Assembly (NCBI GenBank): GCA_030760725.1
Contig: JASWHV010000001.1
Span: 73,429,683-73,493,682, forward strand
Source: Neostapfia colusana
Lineage: Eukaryota > Streptophyta > Magnoliopsida > Poales > Poaceae
DNA: 64,000 nt
Reading direction: 5' to 3'
Below the pieces are notes generated by a model. The model had not been told where the DNA came from and searched no databases. It saw only the letters and a program-made list of their open reading frames with translations. The translations under genes and the position numbers were made by a program. Below are positions 46,585 to 58,444 of the stretch, in pieces. How positions within the stretch are numbered: the stretch's first letter is position 1; the number at the start of each line of letters is the position of its first letter.

Positions 46585-48349
46585 CTTAGGGGATAGCACA
46601 ATAATTAAGGACAGTATTATGGGAGAACTAGGATTACGGTGAGGACTCGCTAGTATGCCCAAATAAGGACTATTATATTAGCCTAATATGAAGGTGGCAA
46701 CCTAAATTATGTGTTATGTCAGAAAATTGTGCATATCGGGACTTCATATGTCTTGGGGGTGCACGTAAGCGCTGTCCACCAGTGCACACAATCTGAAGGG
46801 CGGAGCCTCACGAGTGGCAGGTAACATGGGCAGCTTTAGTATCCTCTACGACTTTTCATGTCGTTTGGGGTATTCGAGCAACGCCCTTCCTTGGCGTGGT
46901 ACGGGCAAGTATGGGAGACCCCGTCACGTGGTAAGTAACGTGAACTCGTAGCTCAAGGCGTGTTTGGCTTGAGAACACCTGGGTGAGTGATGACGGACGG
47001 GTGTATGAAACTGTATTGGAACCGGGTGCGGTGTGCAGCCAGACCTGATGACTGTGTGGAATTTATGCAGGTACTAACCATGAAACTGTAGTCTGAGTAG
47101 AACACGTTTGTGAGTCACCGTTTTAGAGCCACCGATAGATACGTATATGCCGGTGTAAGCCGGTTAGGATTTTTCATTTTGTGAGGAACATAGCACCGAC
47201 ATGTAATGATCATGACTGCACTAAAAACAATGTTAAAAATGAACTAAGATAACTAGATGTTAATCTTTAGGACTCTGGTATTGTAGAAAAGTTCAAAAGT
47301 TGATTAGTTTAGCTCAAAGGGATTGAAAAACAGAGCGCTCTGTTTTGGCAGCAAGTTTGCTGAATTTTAACAGAGCATAACTCACAGGTTACCTAGCCAA
47401 TGGGGGTGTGGGATACAGTTACGGTAAGGAGCTTAAGTGATCTACAACTTTGTTGTAGACATCCAGAGCAGAATCCCACCTCAAACGGGTTATAATTCCA
47501 GATGATTGGAAACTGTCCAGAACCAGGACAGATTCAAAAAACACTCTGGACTGTTCTGTTTTTCAAGCATAACTTCTTTTAGAGAAATATAAAAATTGCA
47601 TATGATACATTTTTGGAAATCTTAGGATATGTGTTACATCTTTGTAATTCAAAGTTTTTGCAGTTGCATTATGGAGTTCAGTGGAATTTTGAGTTGAAAA
47701 CAGCATCTTCAAAAAAGGTGCTGTTGAAATTCTTCCAGAAATTCTGTTGACTTTGAATTATCATAACTTTATAACCAGAGCTGATCTGGGGGCAAATAAA
47801 TACTCGTTGGAAATATACTGAAGTCAACTTTAACTTTGGTATGCAATTTGAGTCATGAAAATGCCAGGTACCAGGTCAAAATCTGGGATAAGTAGAAACT
47901 GGTCATTCTGGGTAGAGAAATGAACAGTTGAACTCATTTGAGAGATTATTGTACTTATTGGAGTTTTATTACTTACAATGGGGTAGAACATACTCATGAG
48001 TTGTTATCTTCATCTAGTGAAAGATTTGAGTATATTTCCTACTCAAGATTCTTTTGCTAGAGACCATGTTTGTGTCGTATTGAAGAAAAAGGGTAGTATA
48101 CGTGATGACAAAGCGATGTTAACATCTCGTAGTGACCAAATCTAGTTGAGATGAACTTCCAAAGAGGAAGTCCATCAATTTGGATCTCACTAATGTATAT
48201 TTGGTCTGGTAGTGTTGTAGCTTGTGCAAAGTTATTACATTATCCATATACGAGATGTATCGCAAGTTTACCGTCATTATGTTTTACTACTATTTTATGG
48301 ACTGCATGACGTATTCTGTGGAACTGACTTTATTGTCGTATGGTTGCAG
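46585..48349 (+). other. Element E untranslated leader
   Basis: About 1.77 kb without any frame of note and without ORF0. It is parallel to the D leader in several short blocks. I see no further insertion in it. Confidence 0.6.
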
Positions 48350-49268
48350 ATGGTTCGTACTCGGGCCACACACGAGGTTGGGGGTTCTAGTCAGCAAGGG
48401 GGTGATGACTCCCAGCCACCTGCCTACGACAACACCCCGCAGTAACAACCACCCGCCTCCGCCTACACTGGCAGATGTGATGTCGGCGCTGGTGGGCACT
48501 CGTGAGGAGCAGACCGACCTGCTCCGCACGATCGTGCAGAATACGTCCCTGGCAGGGGGCATCAAGAGAGGGGGCCTCGTGAGCCCCACATCACGACGTA
48601 CTCGGATTTCATGAGTACGCATCCTCCGGTGTTCACCGAACAGGCGGAACCACTGGAGGCCGACAACTGGCTGCAGACGATCGAGTCCAAGATCGGGCTG
48701 CTCCAATGCACGGAGCGGCAGAAGACTCTCTTCATGGTGCCGCAGCTTCACGGTGCTGCAGGTGCATGTTGGACGAACTATGTCGCCTCACTACCATCTG
48801 GCCATGCCGTCGAATGGCAAGAATTCCGGGAGGCGTTCCGCGCCTATCATATACCTCCTAGGATAATGAAGAGGAAGTCCCATGAATTCTTGGAGCTGAA
48901 GCAAGGCGGGAGGAGTGCCCACGACTACTCCCGTGCATTCAACCATCTGGTGCAGTATGCGTCAGATTATATCTCCACCGAGGAGGGGAAGCAAGAGCAA
49001 TTCTATCGGGGGTTAAATCCCGAGATGAAGACGCATCTTGTGCTATGCAATCATGGCACCTTCAACGACCTCGTCATTGCCGCGACTATGCAAGAGGATG
49101 CTCAGCAGGGAATTGGCGGCTGAGCAGCGAAAGCGAAGCTCTCCACCGAGCAGCGGGGGTGGAGCTCCTCAAAAATACCGCATGGTGTATCGGACACCAT
49201 CCGGTCAGCAGTGGCATCCACCGGCGTGACCTCAACAGTTTGGAGGTCGTTCTTTTCAGCCACCCCCA
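48350..49268 (+). pseudogene. Element E gag, broken
   Basis: ATG at 48350 (MVRTRATHEVGG) matches the D start. TAA at 48443-48445 ends it after 31 codons. The capsid domain is open at 48611-49123: FTEQAEPLEADNWLQTIESK, then ACWTNYVASL, then FRAYHIPPRIMKRK and DLVIAATMQEDA. A one-to-two base loss near 49110 shifts the frame to the KYRMVYRTPSGQ segment, which then meets TGA at 49227-49229. The zinc knuckle follows in the next segment. Confidence 0.85.
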
Positions 49269-50621
49269 TTGCGACCGCCGATGCCACCACCGCGACCGCA
49301 ACAGCAGCAACAGAAGCAGATGGTACCCCAGGCGTTTCCACCACCACAACGCACCGCCGGATTCCGTCCGCCGTTCAGCGGAGGACCGCCTCGCTACACA
49401 TGCTACACGTGTAGCCAGGCGGGTCATTTCTCGAAGGACTGTCCACAGGGGCAGCAAAGCAGTGGGCAAGCCCAATATAAGGGCAATGCTCGAGGCCGAC
49501 CACCAGTCAAGAAGGGAGGTCAGCAAACCGGGGGCGTTCGTAACCTCAACAATGAGGATGCCCCGGAAGGAGAGAACGTGCTGGCGGGTACGTTCACTCT
49601 CAATGATCAAGCAATCATCATTTTATTTGATTCTGGTGCAACCCACAACTTCATAAGTGCATCAAATGTAGTTAAGCATCAACTGCAAGTCTTTTCAACT
49701 GAGTGCTCATATATGATCTGCTCACCGGGAGGGAACATTTCAGCAAATATGATGATTCTAAAAGCACCATTATGTTTAGATGGGAAAATATATCCCACTA
49801 CTATGATTATTCTTGCAGGGCAGAAGATTGATGCAATCTTCGAAATGTCATGGCTAAGTTATCATGGTGCTTTCCTAGAAACTTTAGCATGGACGGTTCA
49901 CCTCAACTCTCCACTTCACCGTCCGCATTCCCTCATACTAGACAATCCAGTCCCAGAAGTTTCAGCCGCCTATCATACTGAAGCTCCCAAGTTAGAGGAC
50001 ATCCCCATAGTCTGGGAATATCCTGACGTGTTTCTTGATGATCTTCCGGGCATGCCACCTGAACGGGATGTGGAGTTCAAGATTGAACTAGCACCCGGGA
50101 CTACACCAATATCGCGGAGACCGTACAACATGGCTCCGAATGAGCTGGCTGAGTTGAAAGAACAGCTCAATGACTTGTTGAGCAAGGGTTTCATTAGGCC
50201 GAGTTCCACGCCTTGGGGATTCTCGGCGCTGTTCATCAAGAAGAAGGATGAAACCTTGAGGCTGTGTGTGGATTACCGGCCGCTCAACGCCATCACCATC
50301 AAGAAAAAATATTCACTGCCCCGCAATGACATCCTATTTGATCAACTTGTGGGTGCAAGTGTGTTCTCAAAGATGGACCTTCGCTCCGGGTATCATCAAA
50401 TAAAAATCCGTGGGGAGGATATCCCGAAGACGGCATTCTCAATGAAATATGGACTATATGAATATCTCGTCATGTCTTTTGGTCTCACCAATGCTCCCGC
50501 ACATTTCATGTACCTCATGAACTCGGTGTTCATGCCGGAGCTGGACAAGTTCGTGGTGGTGTTCATTGATGATATCTTGGTTTACTCCAAGTCAGAGGCA
50601 GAACACGCCGAACACTTGTGA
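49269..50621 (+). pseudogene. Element E nucleocapsid-protease-RT, 450-codon frame
   Basis: Proline-rich start, then the zinc knuckle CYTCSQAGHFSKDC. The protease has catalytic LFDSGATHNF, but in its second block GMSW reads EMSW. The RT runs from EYPDVFLDDLPGMPP through VDYRPLNAIT, KMDLRSGYHQ and FVVVFIDDILVYS to a TGA at 50619-50621, in a position that could have been CGA. It is homologous to residues 40-480 of the D frame at 34417. Confidence 0.9.
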
Positions 50622-51781
50622 ATCGTTCTTCAACAATTGCGGGACCATAAACTCTATGTCAAGTTCAGCAAATTTGAATTTTGGATCAGCCAAGTATAAT
50701 TTTTGGGACATATCATCTCAGCGGAAGGCATTGCAGTTGACCCCAGCAAAATTGAACAAGTGTTGAAATGGAAAGCCCCCACTTCTGTTCATGAAGTCAG
50801 AAGCTTCCTCGGTTTAGCGGGATATTACCGGAGATTCATCCCGAGCTTCTCCAAGCTTGCTAAGCCGATGACTGAATTATTGAAAAAAGGGACAAAATAT
50901 GTTTGAAACTCAGCATGTGAAGAAGCATTCCAAGCATTGGTGAAGCATCTCCCGACAGCCCCGGTCTTAGCTCAACCGAATACGACCAAGCCTTTCGACG
51001 TATATTGTGATGCGTCCGGTATCGGGCTTGGCTGCGTGTTGATGCAAGAAGGACGTGTGGTCACGTATGGCTCACGCCAACTGCGGAACCACGGGAAGCA
51101 CTATCCGACTCATGATCTTGAGCGCGCTGCTCTGGTTTTGGCGCTGAAAATGTGGAGGCACTATCTCCTGGGGAATTTGGTGCATCTCTACACATACCAC
51201 AAGAGCTTAAAATACATGTTCACCCAGAAAAAGCTGAATATGAGGCAAAGGAGGTGGTTAGAATTGATCAAAGACTATGAAATTGAGATTCATTACCACC
51301 CCGGTAACGCGAATGTTGTTGCCGACGTGCTGAGTCAGAAATCACATGTCCATAACATCACCATTACGTAGATGGGTGAGGAAGAGCCGTGTTTATACTT
51401 GGTTCCCTATGGATCACTCTACAACCTTCCTCTCATCCCTACTATTATGGAGGATATTATCGCAGCTCAGAAGGTTGACAAAGGCATGGTACATCTCCGG
51501 AGACGGATAGACAGCGAGGATATCAAATGTTTCTGGAAGGATGATGAGGGGACGCTATGGTTTAATGACCGCATAGTCGTACCCCAGAATATGGAGCTGA
51601 TAAAGAAGATCCTTGATGAAGCTCACTTGTCTAAGTTCTCCATTCATCCGGGTAGCAAAAAAATGTACCAAGATTTGAAGAGTAAATTTTGGTGGACAGG
51701 ATGAAGCGAGAAGTTGCATAATACGTATTCTGAGTGTGATACGTGTAGACGAGTGAAGGCGGATCACATGAGGAAATCAGG
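50622..51781 (+). pseudogene. Element E RT end, RNase H and integrase zinc finger
   Basis: Same protein in pieces: RT thumb with LGHIISAEGIAVDP (50703-50906, ended by TGA where D has TGG), then RNase H (50937-51371: YCDASG, HDLERAALV with L changed to R, YTYHKSL where D has YTDHKSL, so the third acidic residue is lost). The integrase linker and zinc finger follow (51372-51704: HLSKFSIHPGSKKMYQDL). A frameshift near 51700 leads to CDTCRRVKADHMRKSG, which runs into the Cassandra insertion at 51782. Confidence 0.87.
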
Positions 51782-52023
51782 TGTGATATCCTGACTCCCG
51801 GCTTAATAGGATTGATAGAGTACTCATACCATCAAGGTATATCTTCTTTTCCAGAAGCCCACCTGCAAAGGACTCCGGGGTTAAGCGTGCTTGGCCCGGA
51901 GGAATTTGGGAATGGGTGACCAACCGGGAAGCATTCCCGGGCGCGCACGAGTGAGGACAATGTACGCAGAAAAGACGAGTGGTACTCTATGGGGCCAGTC
52001 TATGATCCTAGAGAGATGTTACA
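51782..52023 (+). repeat. Cassandra left LTR (242 bp)
   Basis: TGTGATATCC to GAGATGTTACA. It carries the 5S-like block at 51871-51932. Confidence 0.92.
51871..51932 (+). promoter_or_regulatory. 5S-rRNA-like Pol III promoter in the Cassandra LTR
   Basis: GACTCCGGGGTTAAGCGTGC then TTGG covers the 5S A-box region (about 51881-51894). AATGGGTGACCAACCGGGAA covers the C-box region (51911-51930). Between them the 5S intermediate element is altered. The match to 5S is from memory of the plant sequence and is strong in both boxes. It is not a functional 5S rRNA gene because the 5' half is absent. Confidence 0.85.
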
Positions 52024-52026
52024 AAA

Positions 52027-52040
52027 TGGTATCAGAGCCA
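52027..52040 (+). other. Cassandra primer-binding site (tRNA-iMet)
   Basis: TGGTATCAGAGCCA, three bases after the left LTR. Confidence 0.9.
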
Positions 52041-52270
52041 GCCCTCGCAGTTTCACAGGTGCGTATGGGTCAGTGAGAAGGATACAGTAGCGTACGGGTC
52101 AGGGATGTGGGTACGTACGCATGACGCGTGGGTCCTCTGTGTGGGACACGGTATGGTACGTATGCTGCTAACCGGATGTACAGTATATGTATGCCAGTAC
52201 TGAACGTACGTGCGTGGCTAAGAGGGGACGTTCCTGTCTTGGCGTTGACTGACGAGGATGTCGGTCTTCT

Positions 52271-52285
52271 AAGGGGGGTGGATTG
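52271..52285 (+). other. Cassandra polypurine tract
   Basis: AAGGGGGGTGGAT with flanking bases, directly before the right LTR start TGTGATATAC. Confidence 0.85.
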
Positions 52286-52454
52286 TGTGATATACTGACT
52301 CCCAACTTAATAGGATTAAGGTATACCTTCTTTTCCGGAAGCCCACCTGTAAAGGACTCCGGGGTTACCCGGGTGCGCACGAGTGACGACAAAGTGCGCA
52401 GAAAAACGAGTGGTGGTATGTGGGGCCAATCTATGATCCTAGAGAGCTGTTACA
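52286..52454 (+). repeat. Cassandra right LTR, internally deleted (169 bp)
   Basis: TGTGATATAC to GAGCTGTTACA. It lacks about 18-20 bases near its start and about 55 bases that in the left LTR hold the A- and C-box regions; the text runs from GGGGTTA straight to CCCGGGTGCGCAC. Confidence 0.9.
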
Positions 52455-53237
52455 TCAGGGCTGTTGCAACCCCTGAAAATCCCAACATGGATGTGGGAAG
52501 ATGTGAGAATAGATTTCATTGTGGGATTTCCCTTGACTTCCGACAAGCATGATTCCATTTGGGTAATCGTTGACCGGTTAACCAAGTCGGCTCACTTTAT
52601 TCCCATGTATACACGTTACCATGCCAGCAAGTATGCAGAGTTATACATTGCAAGAATCGTGTGCATGCACAGAGTACCCAAGACCATAATCTCAGATTGA
52701 GGGGCTTTGTTCGTGGCTCGTTTCTGGGAGCAGTTGCACGCTGCTTTGGGTACCAAACTGATTAGAAGCTCCGCTTATCACCCTCAGACAGATGGGCAAA
52801 CTGAGAGGGTGAATCAAGTGTTAGAAGACATATTGAGAGCGTGTGCCATCCATCACGGTAGAAATTGGGATGATCATCTACCGCTGGCGGAATTCTCGTA
52901 CAACAATGGCTATCAATCGAGTATCAAGATGGTGCCATATGAGACTCTCTATAGTCGCAAATGTCGCACCCCATTGAACTGGTGCGAGTCCGGTGAAAGG
53001 GTCGCATTCGGGATTGATTTGGTGAACGACGCCGAAGAGCGCGTTCGTATGATTCAAGAAAACTTGAAGGCCGCTCAATCCCAACAGAAAAGTTACACTG
53101 ATAAGAGGCGTAGGCCGCTGCACTTCAACGTCGGGGGACACGTGTACCTCCGTGTGTCTCCGATGAAAGGCGTGCACCGATTCAACGTGAAGGAGAAACT
53201 CGCTCCCCGATTTATTGGACCCTATGCCATCACTTAG
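52455..53237 (+). pseudogene. Element E integrase core and GPY/F module
   Basis: Resumes E pol after the TRIM. 52464-52700 has the first catalytic aspartate in RIDFIVGFP and ends at TGA right after IISD, at a codon expected to be CGA. 52707-53237 continues with the glutamate in PQTDGQTERVNQ, then SYNNGYQSSIKM, RRRPLHFNVGGHVYLRVS and the GPY/F module KLAPRFIGPYAI, ending at TAG 53235-53237. All three DDE residues are present although separated by the stop. Confidence 0.9.
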
Positions 53238-53249
53238 AAGTGTGGACCA

Positions 53250-53558
53250 GTGGAGTATCAACTAGAACTACCGGCGTCTCTCGCTGGTGTTCACGACCTT
53301 TTCCATGTTTCACAACCCCGGAAATGTCTGAAGTATATGGATACTGTTCCCACCAAAGACATTGGCAAGCTACAACCAGATTCGACTTATGCTGAATATC
53401 CGGTGGATATTATTGATGAGAAGGCTCGGACCACGCGTAACCGAACACTGTGGTTCTACAAAATATTGTGGAGCAACCACACCGCTGAGGATGCGACGTG
53501 GGAGAGCGAGTTCCATCGCTCATACTACCCGGACTTCATGGCGTCGTATCACGTGTAA
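53250..53558 (+). pseudogene. Element E integrase tail with chromodomain
   Basis: Opens after the stop at 53235. It has VHDLFHVSQPRKCLK, a variable linker, then IIDEKARTTRNRTLWFYK and WSNHTAEDATWESE, ending YPDFMASYHV. It is the best copy in the window of the chromodomain of the C/D/E group. In this group the tail is shorter and unlike that of A/B/F, where the stretch reads KVQWKHHSEEEATWERE. Confidence 0.87.
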
Positions 53559-53588
53559 TTTCTCTTACATCTCCATCTCTTCTATTGT

Positions 53589-53623
53589 AATCTCAGGACG
53601 AGATTCTTTTAAGGGGGGAGGGA
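53589..53623 (+). other. Element E inverted repeat and polypurine tract
   Basis: 53589-53605 is AATCTCAGGACGAGATT, an inverted repeat with one mismatch. It is followed by TTTTAAGGGGGGAGGGA touching the 3' LTR at 53624. Confidence 0.83.
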
Positions 53624-55620
53624 TGTAAAGCCCAAGAATTTACTTGCTAAATTGTTCATCACATCCCCACACCACAGCTAATTTGGTGGATAACCCATGA
53701 ACACATGTGAAGAGCAAGTAAACACCATCAAGAAGTAGATTATAGGAGAAAGCCATAAATCCAAAAAGTAGGAGCTCACACATATAAACATGAAAGGATG
53801 AGCTCACCATTTGGCCCTAAATATTTTTAGGAGTGCTCATGCCAAGTTTCATGCAAATCCAAATCATTTTGAGGCACTTTTGGAGACTTTTGTAAAAATG
53901 GCTAATTTGAATGCAAATTCAAATTTCGGCTACTTTCATCACTTGGATTCAAAAGATGACTTCACATTCAAACTTAGAACGTTTTTCTTAGTTAGTTCCC
54001 AAATTTTCAGCCTCATTGGAGTTCATCTTGTCGGGAGCTAAATTTGCATTAATTCAAAACTGAATTTGAGTTTCAAATTCAAATGTGAATCAAATGTGGC
54101 CAAACAACTCCAAATTGAGGAATTTAAATTTGGCTCATGACTTTGGGGCTAAGTCTCCCATTCAATTGTAAGGAGCTGGGATAATTGCAACAAGAAATGG
54201 GAAAAGAATTAAGGGGGAGGGAGGGCCCACAAGTCCGTCCCACAAACTGAGTGAACCGCCTTCTACTCAAGGCGCTGTTTTTAACTCGCCCTCTTCACCG
54301 GACGACGGCACCGAGCTGCTCTCGGTGCCACCTCCCGAGCGTGCACGTCATGCTGGCGACCTAAGCCGTTGGATTCTTGCGCCCAAAGCCCCTACTCGTT
54401 GCTCACACCGAGTCGTTGCCTTGCCTTCGCACACACCCGATAGCAAACACAGCCACCACCGCCGCCCCTCGGTTCCCGGTGCGCCGCCGTTCTAAGCACT
54501 CTCATGGCCGACGATCAACAGCAAATGGATGCGCAAGAGGCTGCTTGAACTCACGGTGAAGACCCTACACCATTTCATACACTGTCACGGGAGAATTTCC
54601 CAGGTTATTTTTTGGTGTTCATAGAACCGAGCCGTGCAAAACTCCAAAACTCACGGGAATTAGCTCACCACAGCATATGCCAAGAAACCCACACGTTCTA
54701 AACATTCCCACGACCATCTAGGATCAAAAATCATCACAAACCGTCGAGTATAGGCTCTGCTCTTCGAGTTTTTTGAGTCGCCGCCGATATGTGACCTAGG
54801 TCGACGGTGAGCTCCTATCTCCAGCCGTTTTCACGGTGAACCAGCGCCATGTCCGTGCTTAGCAGGTCACCACGGAGCTGTAGGGCCACGATTTGCTCGG
54901 AATGAGCCTCTGTAGGAGCCGGGCGACATCACCGGAGTGGCTCCGTAGCCGCGGCCAGTCGCCGACCAGTTTCCGGCCATCTAGAGCTTTGGTCGACCCC
55001 GGGGATGAGTTCCTCGTGCTCTGTTAGTCAGCGGCGGCGAGCCTTAGCCCTATAGGAGGCCAGGAAGGCCCTTCCGGCGGACCTCGCCAGAGAGCCTCGC
55101 CATCCGAGCTCAGGCGCGCGCGAGGATGAAGAAAACATGGGTGGGGCCCATGCGCAGGGTTTAAACTTTTCTTTAAAATTCAGAGTTTTGTTCAAACTTC
55201 AACTAGCCATAACTTTTGCTAGGGAGCTTCAAATTTAGTGAACCAAATTTTGTTGGATTCACCTTTTCGAGTACTACCCAGCAAAACAAGTATCAGCTCA
55301 TGAAACTTATTAATTTTCCACAATTAATTCCCTAAAATTTAATCTGTTGGGAATTTTATCTGGAGAATTCTTTTATGAAAAATTTTGAAATTTGGCTAGG
55401 AGGTTCGTTTGAAAATCCTTGAGTCACAGGAAAAATTTCAGATTCATCCAAGTGAACTGCCATGAGAAAATAGAAAAATGTACAGAAACATTTTCATATT
55501 TTATCAAAATCTTGATTAGGGCATAAATTTCTCTAGGATTGTTCCAATTACATGAAACCCACTCCATTAGAACCATCTCAAACTCTAGTTTCCAGAAAGT
55601 AATGGTTTGATCCATGAAAA
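53624..55620 (+). repeat. Element E 3' LTR, first part, cut by F
   Basis: About 2.0 kb parallel to 42892-44875, starting TGTAAAGCCCAAG. It breaks off at CCATGAAAA where F begins; the matching point in the 5' LTR is about 44870. It has a small insertion near 54460-54510 not seen in the 5' LTR. No gene is supported. Confidence 0.9.
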
Positions 55621-55689
55621 TGTAACACCATCAAATTCATTTCCATGCATTGCATACATTTTCCATGTAAAGAAGCATTATAAAAGAAG

Positions 55690-56050
55690 TAGAAATGGAG
55701 AAAGAACCCTAGAAATGAGAAGGAACTATAGAAATGGAGGAAGAACTATATAAATGGAGAAAAACCCATAGAAATGGAGAAAGAACCATAGAAATGGAGG
55801 AAGGGACCATAGAAATGGAGGAAAAACCACAGAAATGGAGGAGTGAATATAGAAATGGAGAATGGGGCATAGAAATGGAGAAGGGAAATATAGAAATGGA
55901 GAATAGGGCATAGAAATGGAGAGGGGAATGTAGAAATGGAGAATGAGACATAGAAATGGTGAGGGGAATGCAGAAATGGAGAATGGGACATAGAAATAGA
56001 GAGGGGAATGTAGAAATGGAACAAGTGACCTAGAAATGGTGAGGAATGGG
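55690..56050 (+). repeat. 20-bp purine-rich minisatellite in the F 5' LTR
   Basis: About 18 degenerate units of the form TAGAAATGGAGAATGGGACA, 20 bases each with occasional 19 or 21. Variation is mostly in the last eight bases, and neighbouring units alternate between an ATGGGACA and a GGGGAATG ending. The same array stands in the 3' LTR at 63181-63540. Confidence 0.92.
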
Positions 56051-56257
56051 AAAAAGATAGCTGAAATGAGCCATTCCCAAATTTTCCCCAAAATTTCAAA
56101 ATTTCCCAATTCCACAAAAGGAGAATTTTCCCCACATTTGGGGGGATAAAATCCCCAAGGCTGCCGTACCTAACTAAGGGGATAAGTTCGTTGAGCTCCA
56201 AATTCAGTAGAACTCTTGTTTGAGTTCCAATTGGAGTAGGACTCCTCTTTCCCCCCC

Positions 56258-56268
56258 TTATAAATATA
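56258..56268 (+). promoter_or_regulatory. LTR TATA box (F, 5' LTR)
   Basis: TTATAAATATA after a C-rich run, with a CCAATTGGAG block about 30 bases upstream. Conserved at 63748-63758 in the 3' LTR. Confidence 0.6.
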
Positions 56269-58444
56269 ACCCCCACCCCCTGGCCGCACCCCTCTCTATT
56301 TTGGACGTCCCCCCCCTGCTCCCAAGCCCCTTTCCTTGCTGCCATGTCGCCAAGTTTCCCCCCTTGCCAGAATTTGGCCGCCGTCGTGCCCCGTCACGCC
56401 TCGCCGTCGACGGAGAAGAAACCCGACGATCTGTCCTACCCTAATTTTCCATAGAAAAATCCCCCGCTGCTGCCGTTGCTAGGAGAAAGGCCCTGCCACA
56501 AGGAGGAAGTGAGGTAGGTCTCCATTACCCATCTTACGACGTCGCCGCTGTTTCTACGCATCCGTTTTCTTTGCCCCCTTCGAGCAGAAACTTTTACGTG
56601 TGGACAGATCGTGTTTTTATCGATTTTTGATGGTGGAATTGATCTAGATCTTGAGTCAAGATCATCACCACGTCCACACTTGATCCCCACACCCTTGTTC
56701 ATCATAAAACCCCATGAAAGACCATTAAAACATGCAAGAACACGTACAAACTGGTTTAATAAAAATGCACCATAGGATTTGTATTCATCTACCCCATTGC
56801 ATATTGAGTAAAGTTTGTGCATGATGATTGATTGCTGTAAATTTGGTATGTGCGTGGTCGTGAGTAGAAGCAAAAGCTCAAGAGGCCATCTACGAGGATC
56901 TACAGCAGCACGACTTTGAGACGCTCGAACAGGAAGAACCACGGGAGCAAGGCAAGTGCCCCTTGACTATATTGATCCCATTTTCAAAACTGTTTTGTTT
57001 GCGAAAACTCGTACGCTTGAGTTAACTTGATGGGACACCCTTTTATAGGACTTCACTTGTTTTGTTAACCATCCGTGTCACCGGAAAAGTTGATGAGTCG
57101 GGTATGGTCGTTTTCCCTTTTTGCTTCGCTTAATTCACGGGATACGGGAAGCTGAAATAAAACATGTCTAGCTACTGCACTCATATGAATAATGATGATA
57201 AGATATTGATGATGTTAATGGGCATGGAATCAGGGAGATCTAGGCAAGCTTGGTTTGTGAATGTTGCTGGATGAGATGGTGGTACTTGCCGTAGATCTAA
57301 GGACCGATTCATGCGAGAGTATGCCCGGAAAATAGTGCCACCACAAGGCCAACTATGGGTGCGACTTAGCTGATTAATTAGGTGTGTTGCTAGCTTGTTA
57401 TGGACCGTGGATGGTGTGGGGAATGGGAGTCGAGGAGGACTGCCCTGGGAACTGCATGGCACAAGAGGGGGCCCGTGGGTGGGAGAATGGTGATTCGAGC
57501 CTGCCAGTGAAATCTTAGTGAGTCCATACATCTAGTAGCCCCTTTGTAAAGGCTATTTTATAATCTCTTGGCCATACACTGACGGTTGTGTACTGGTATA
57601 ATGGAGGTTCTGTAGTCGCCGACGGGTTACGAAATCATGAACTTGTGGGTAAAGTGGTGCCACCTCTGCAGAGTGTAAAACTATCATGATAGCCGTGATT
57701 CCGGTCACAAGCACCTGGACAACTTCCATGATTAGAGGGAAAACATGGGATGGTTATTCGGTATCGTTATGGTATGGTCATTGGGATTGGTTTTGGGACT
57801 GTTTTGAGTCATGACAATGAGTTTGGTTTCGGTTATATGAATATGAGATGGTTATGAATATTTATGAGCATGAGATGAACTTGAGAGATTAATGGCTGGA
57901 TGGGACTTGATAATTGGTGAATTATGATAAGAGAATGTTGCTGAATTACTTGATTATGATGGGATAAATTTCACCTAGAAATAGTTGCTGTTTTTATCGT
58001 GTTTGTGAAATAAAATTTGCTTGCTGCAATGAGCCTTTTTATTCCCTACCCTGTTGTAAGCTACATGTCATATTTTTCCCGCACTTGCTAAGTACGACAT
58101 ATACTCACCCTTGCATTCCCACACATATATCAGCTACAGGAGAAGAGTACTTTGAGGACCATGTGGAGTACTAGGCGTGCGCACTACCGTCAACATGCCT
58201 GTGGAGTTGAAGATTGGAGCCTGCTATTTAGTTATTTGCGCTGTCGTTTAGAGACTTCCGCTGCAAGAATAAGTTAGGGATTCATGAGTGAGACATTGAG
58301 TCGTTGTAATAAAGTACTTAAACATTATTTATTCGTTGTTATATTCTGAATTCAGTTTGTGGATTACATGTGTATGTGTGATGAACATCCTGGGCACACA
58401 TATGCATTCACTTGGTTCTATCTTCGGAACCGGGTGTCACAGAT

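Larger units (their letters stand above)
51782..52454 (+). mobile_element. Cassandra-type TRIM retrotransposon inside E integrase
   Basis: A 673-base element with a complete LTR plan and no coding capacity. Left LTR 51782-52023, primer-binding site TGGTATCAGAGCCA at 52027-52040, polypurine tract AAGGGGGGTGGAT ending at 52285, right LTR 52286-52454. The duplication TCAGG stands at 51777-51781 and 52455-52459, and E coding continues directly on either side. The left LTR contains a stretch like the 3' half of plant 5S rRNA (GTTAAGCGTGCTTGG, GGGTGACC, GGGAAG). That is the hallmark of the Cassandra family, as are the total size and LTR length. Such elements depend on enzymes from other elements to move. 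Confidence 0.93.
55621..58441 (+). repeat. Element F 5' LTR
   Basis: A 2.82-kb LTR from TGTAACACCATC to CCGGGTGTCACA. It has a 20-base minisatellite at 55690-56050 and a TATA box at 56258-56268. The start is repeated at 63112. The long antisense frames at 55726-56345 come only from the minisatellite, which lacks stops in all frames. Confidence 0.92.

Noticed and set aside
46568..46590. tRNA-Met genes at each TGGTATCAGAGC
   Set aside because: Only 12-14 bases match, directly inside LTR ends; these are primer-binding sites and no cloverleaf follows.
51871..51932. A 5S rRNA gene
   Set aside because: Only the internal-promoter half is present, with changes, inside an LTR; no 5' half of 5S is seen.
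55690..56050. Possible CRISPR-like array
   Set aside because: Units are contiguous, degenerate and have no unique spacers; it is a minisatellite in a plant LTR.
55709..56345. Long antisense open frames (80-199 codons) rich in F, Y, S, H in the F 5' LTR
   Set aside because: All three antisense frames are open through a 20-base tandem repeat without stops; this is repeat composition, not coding. The same occurs at 63069-63766.
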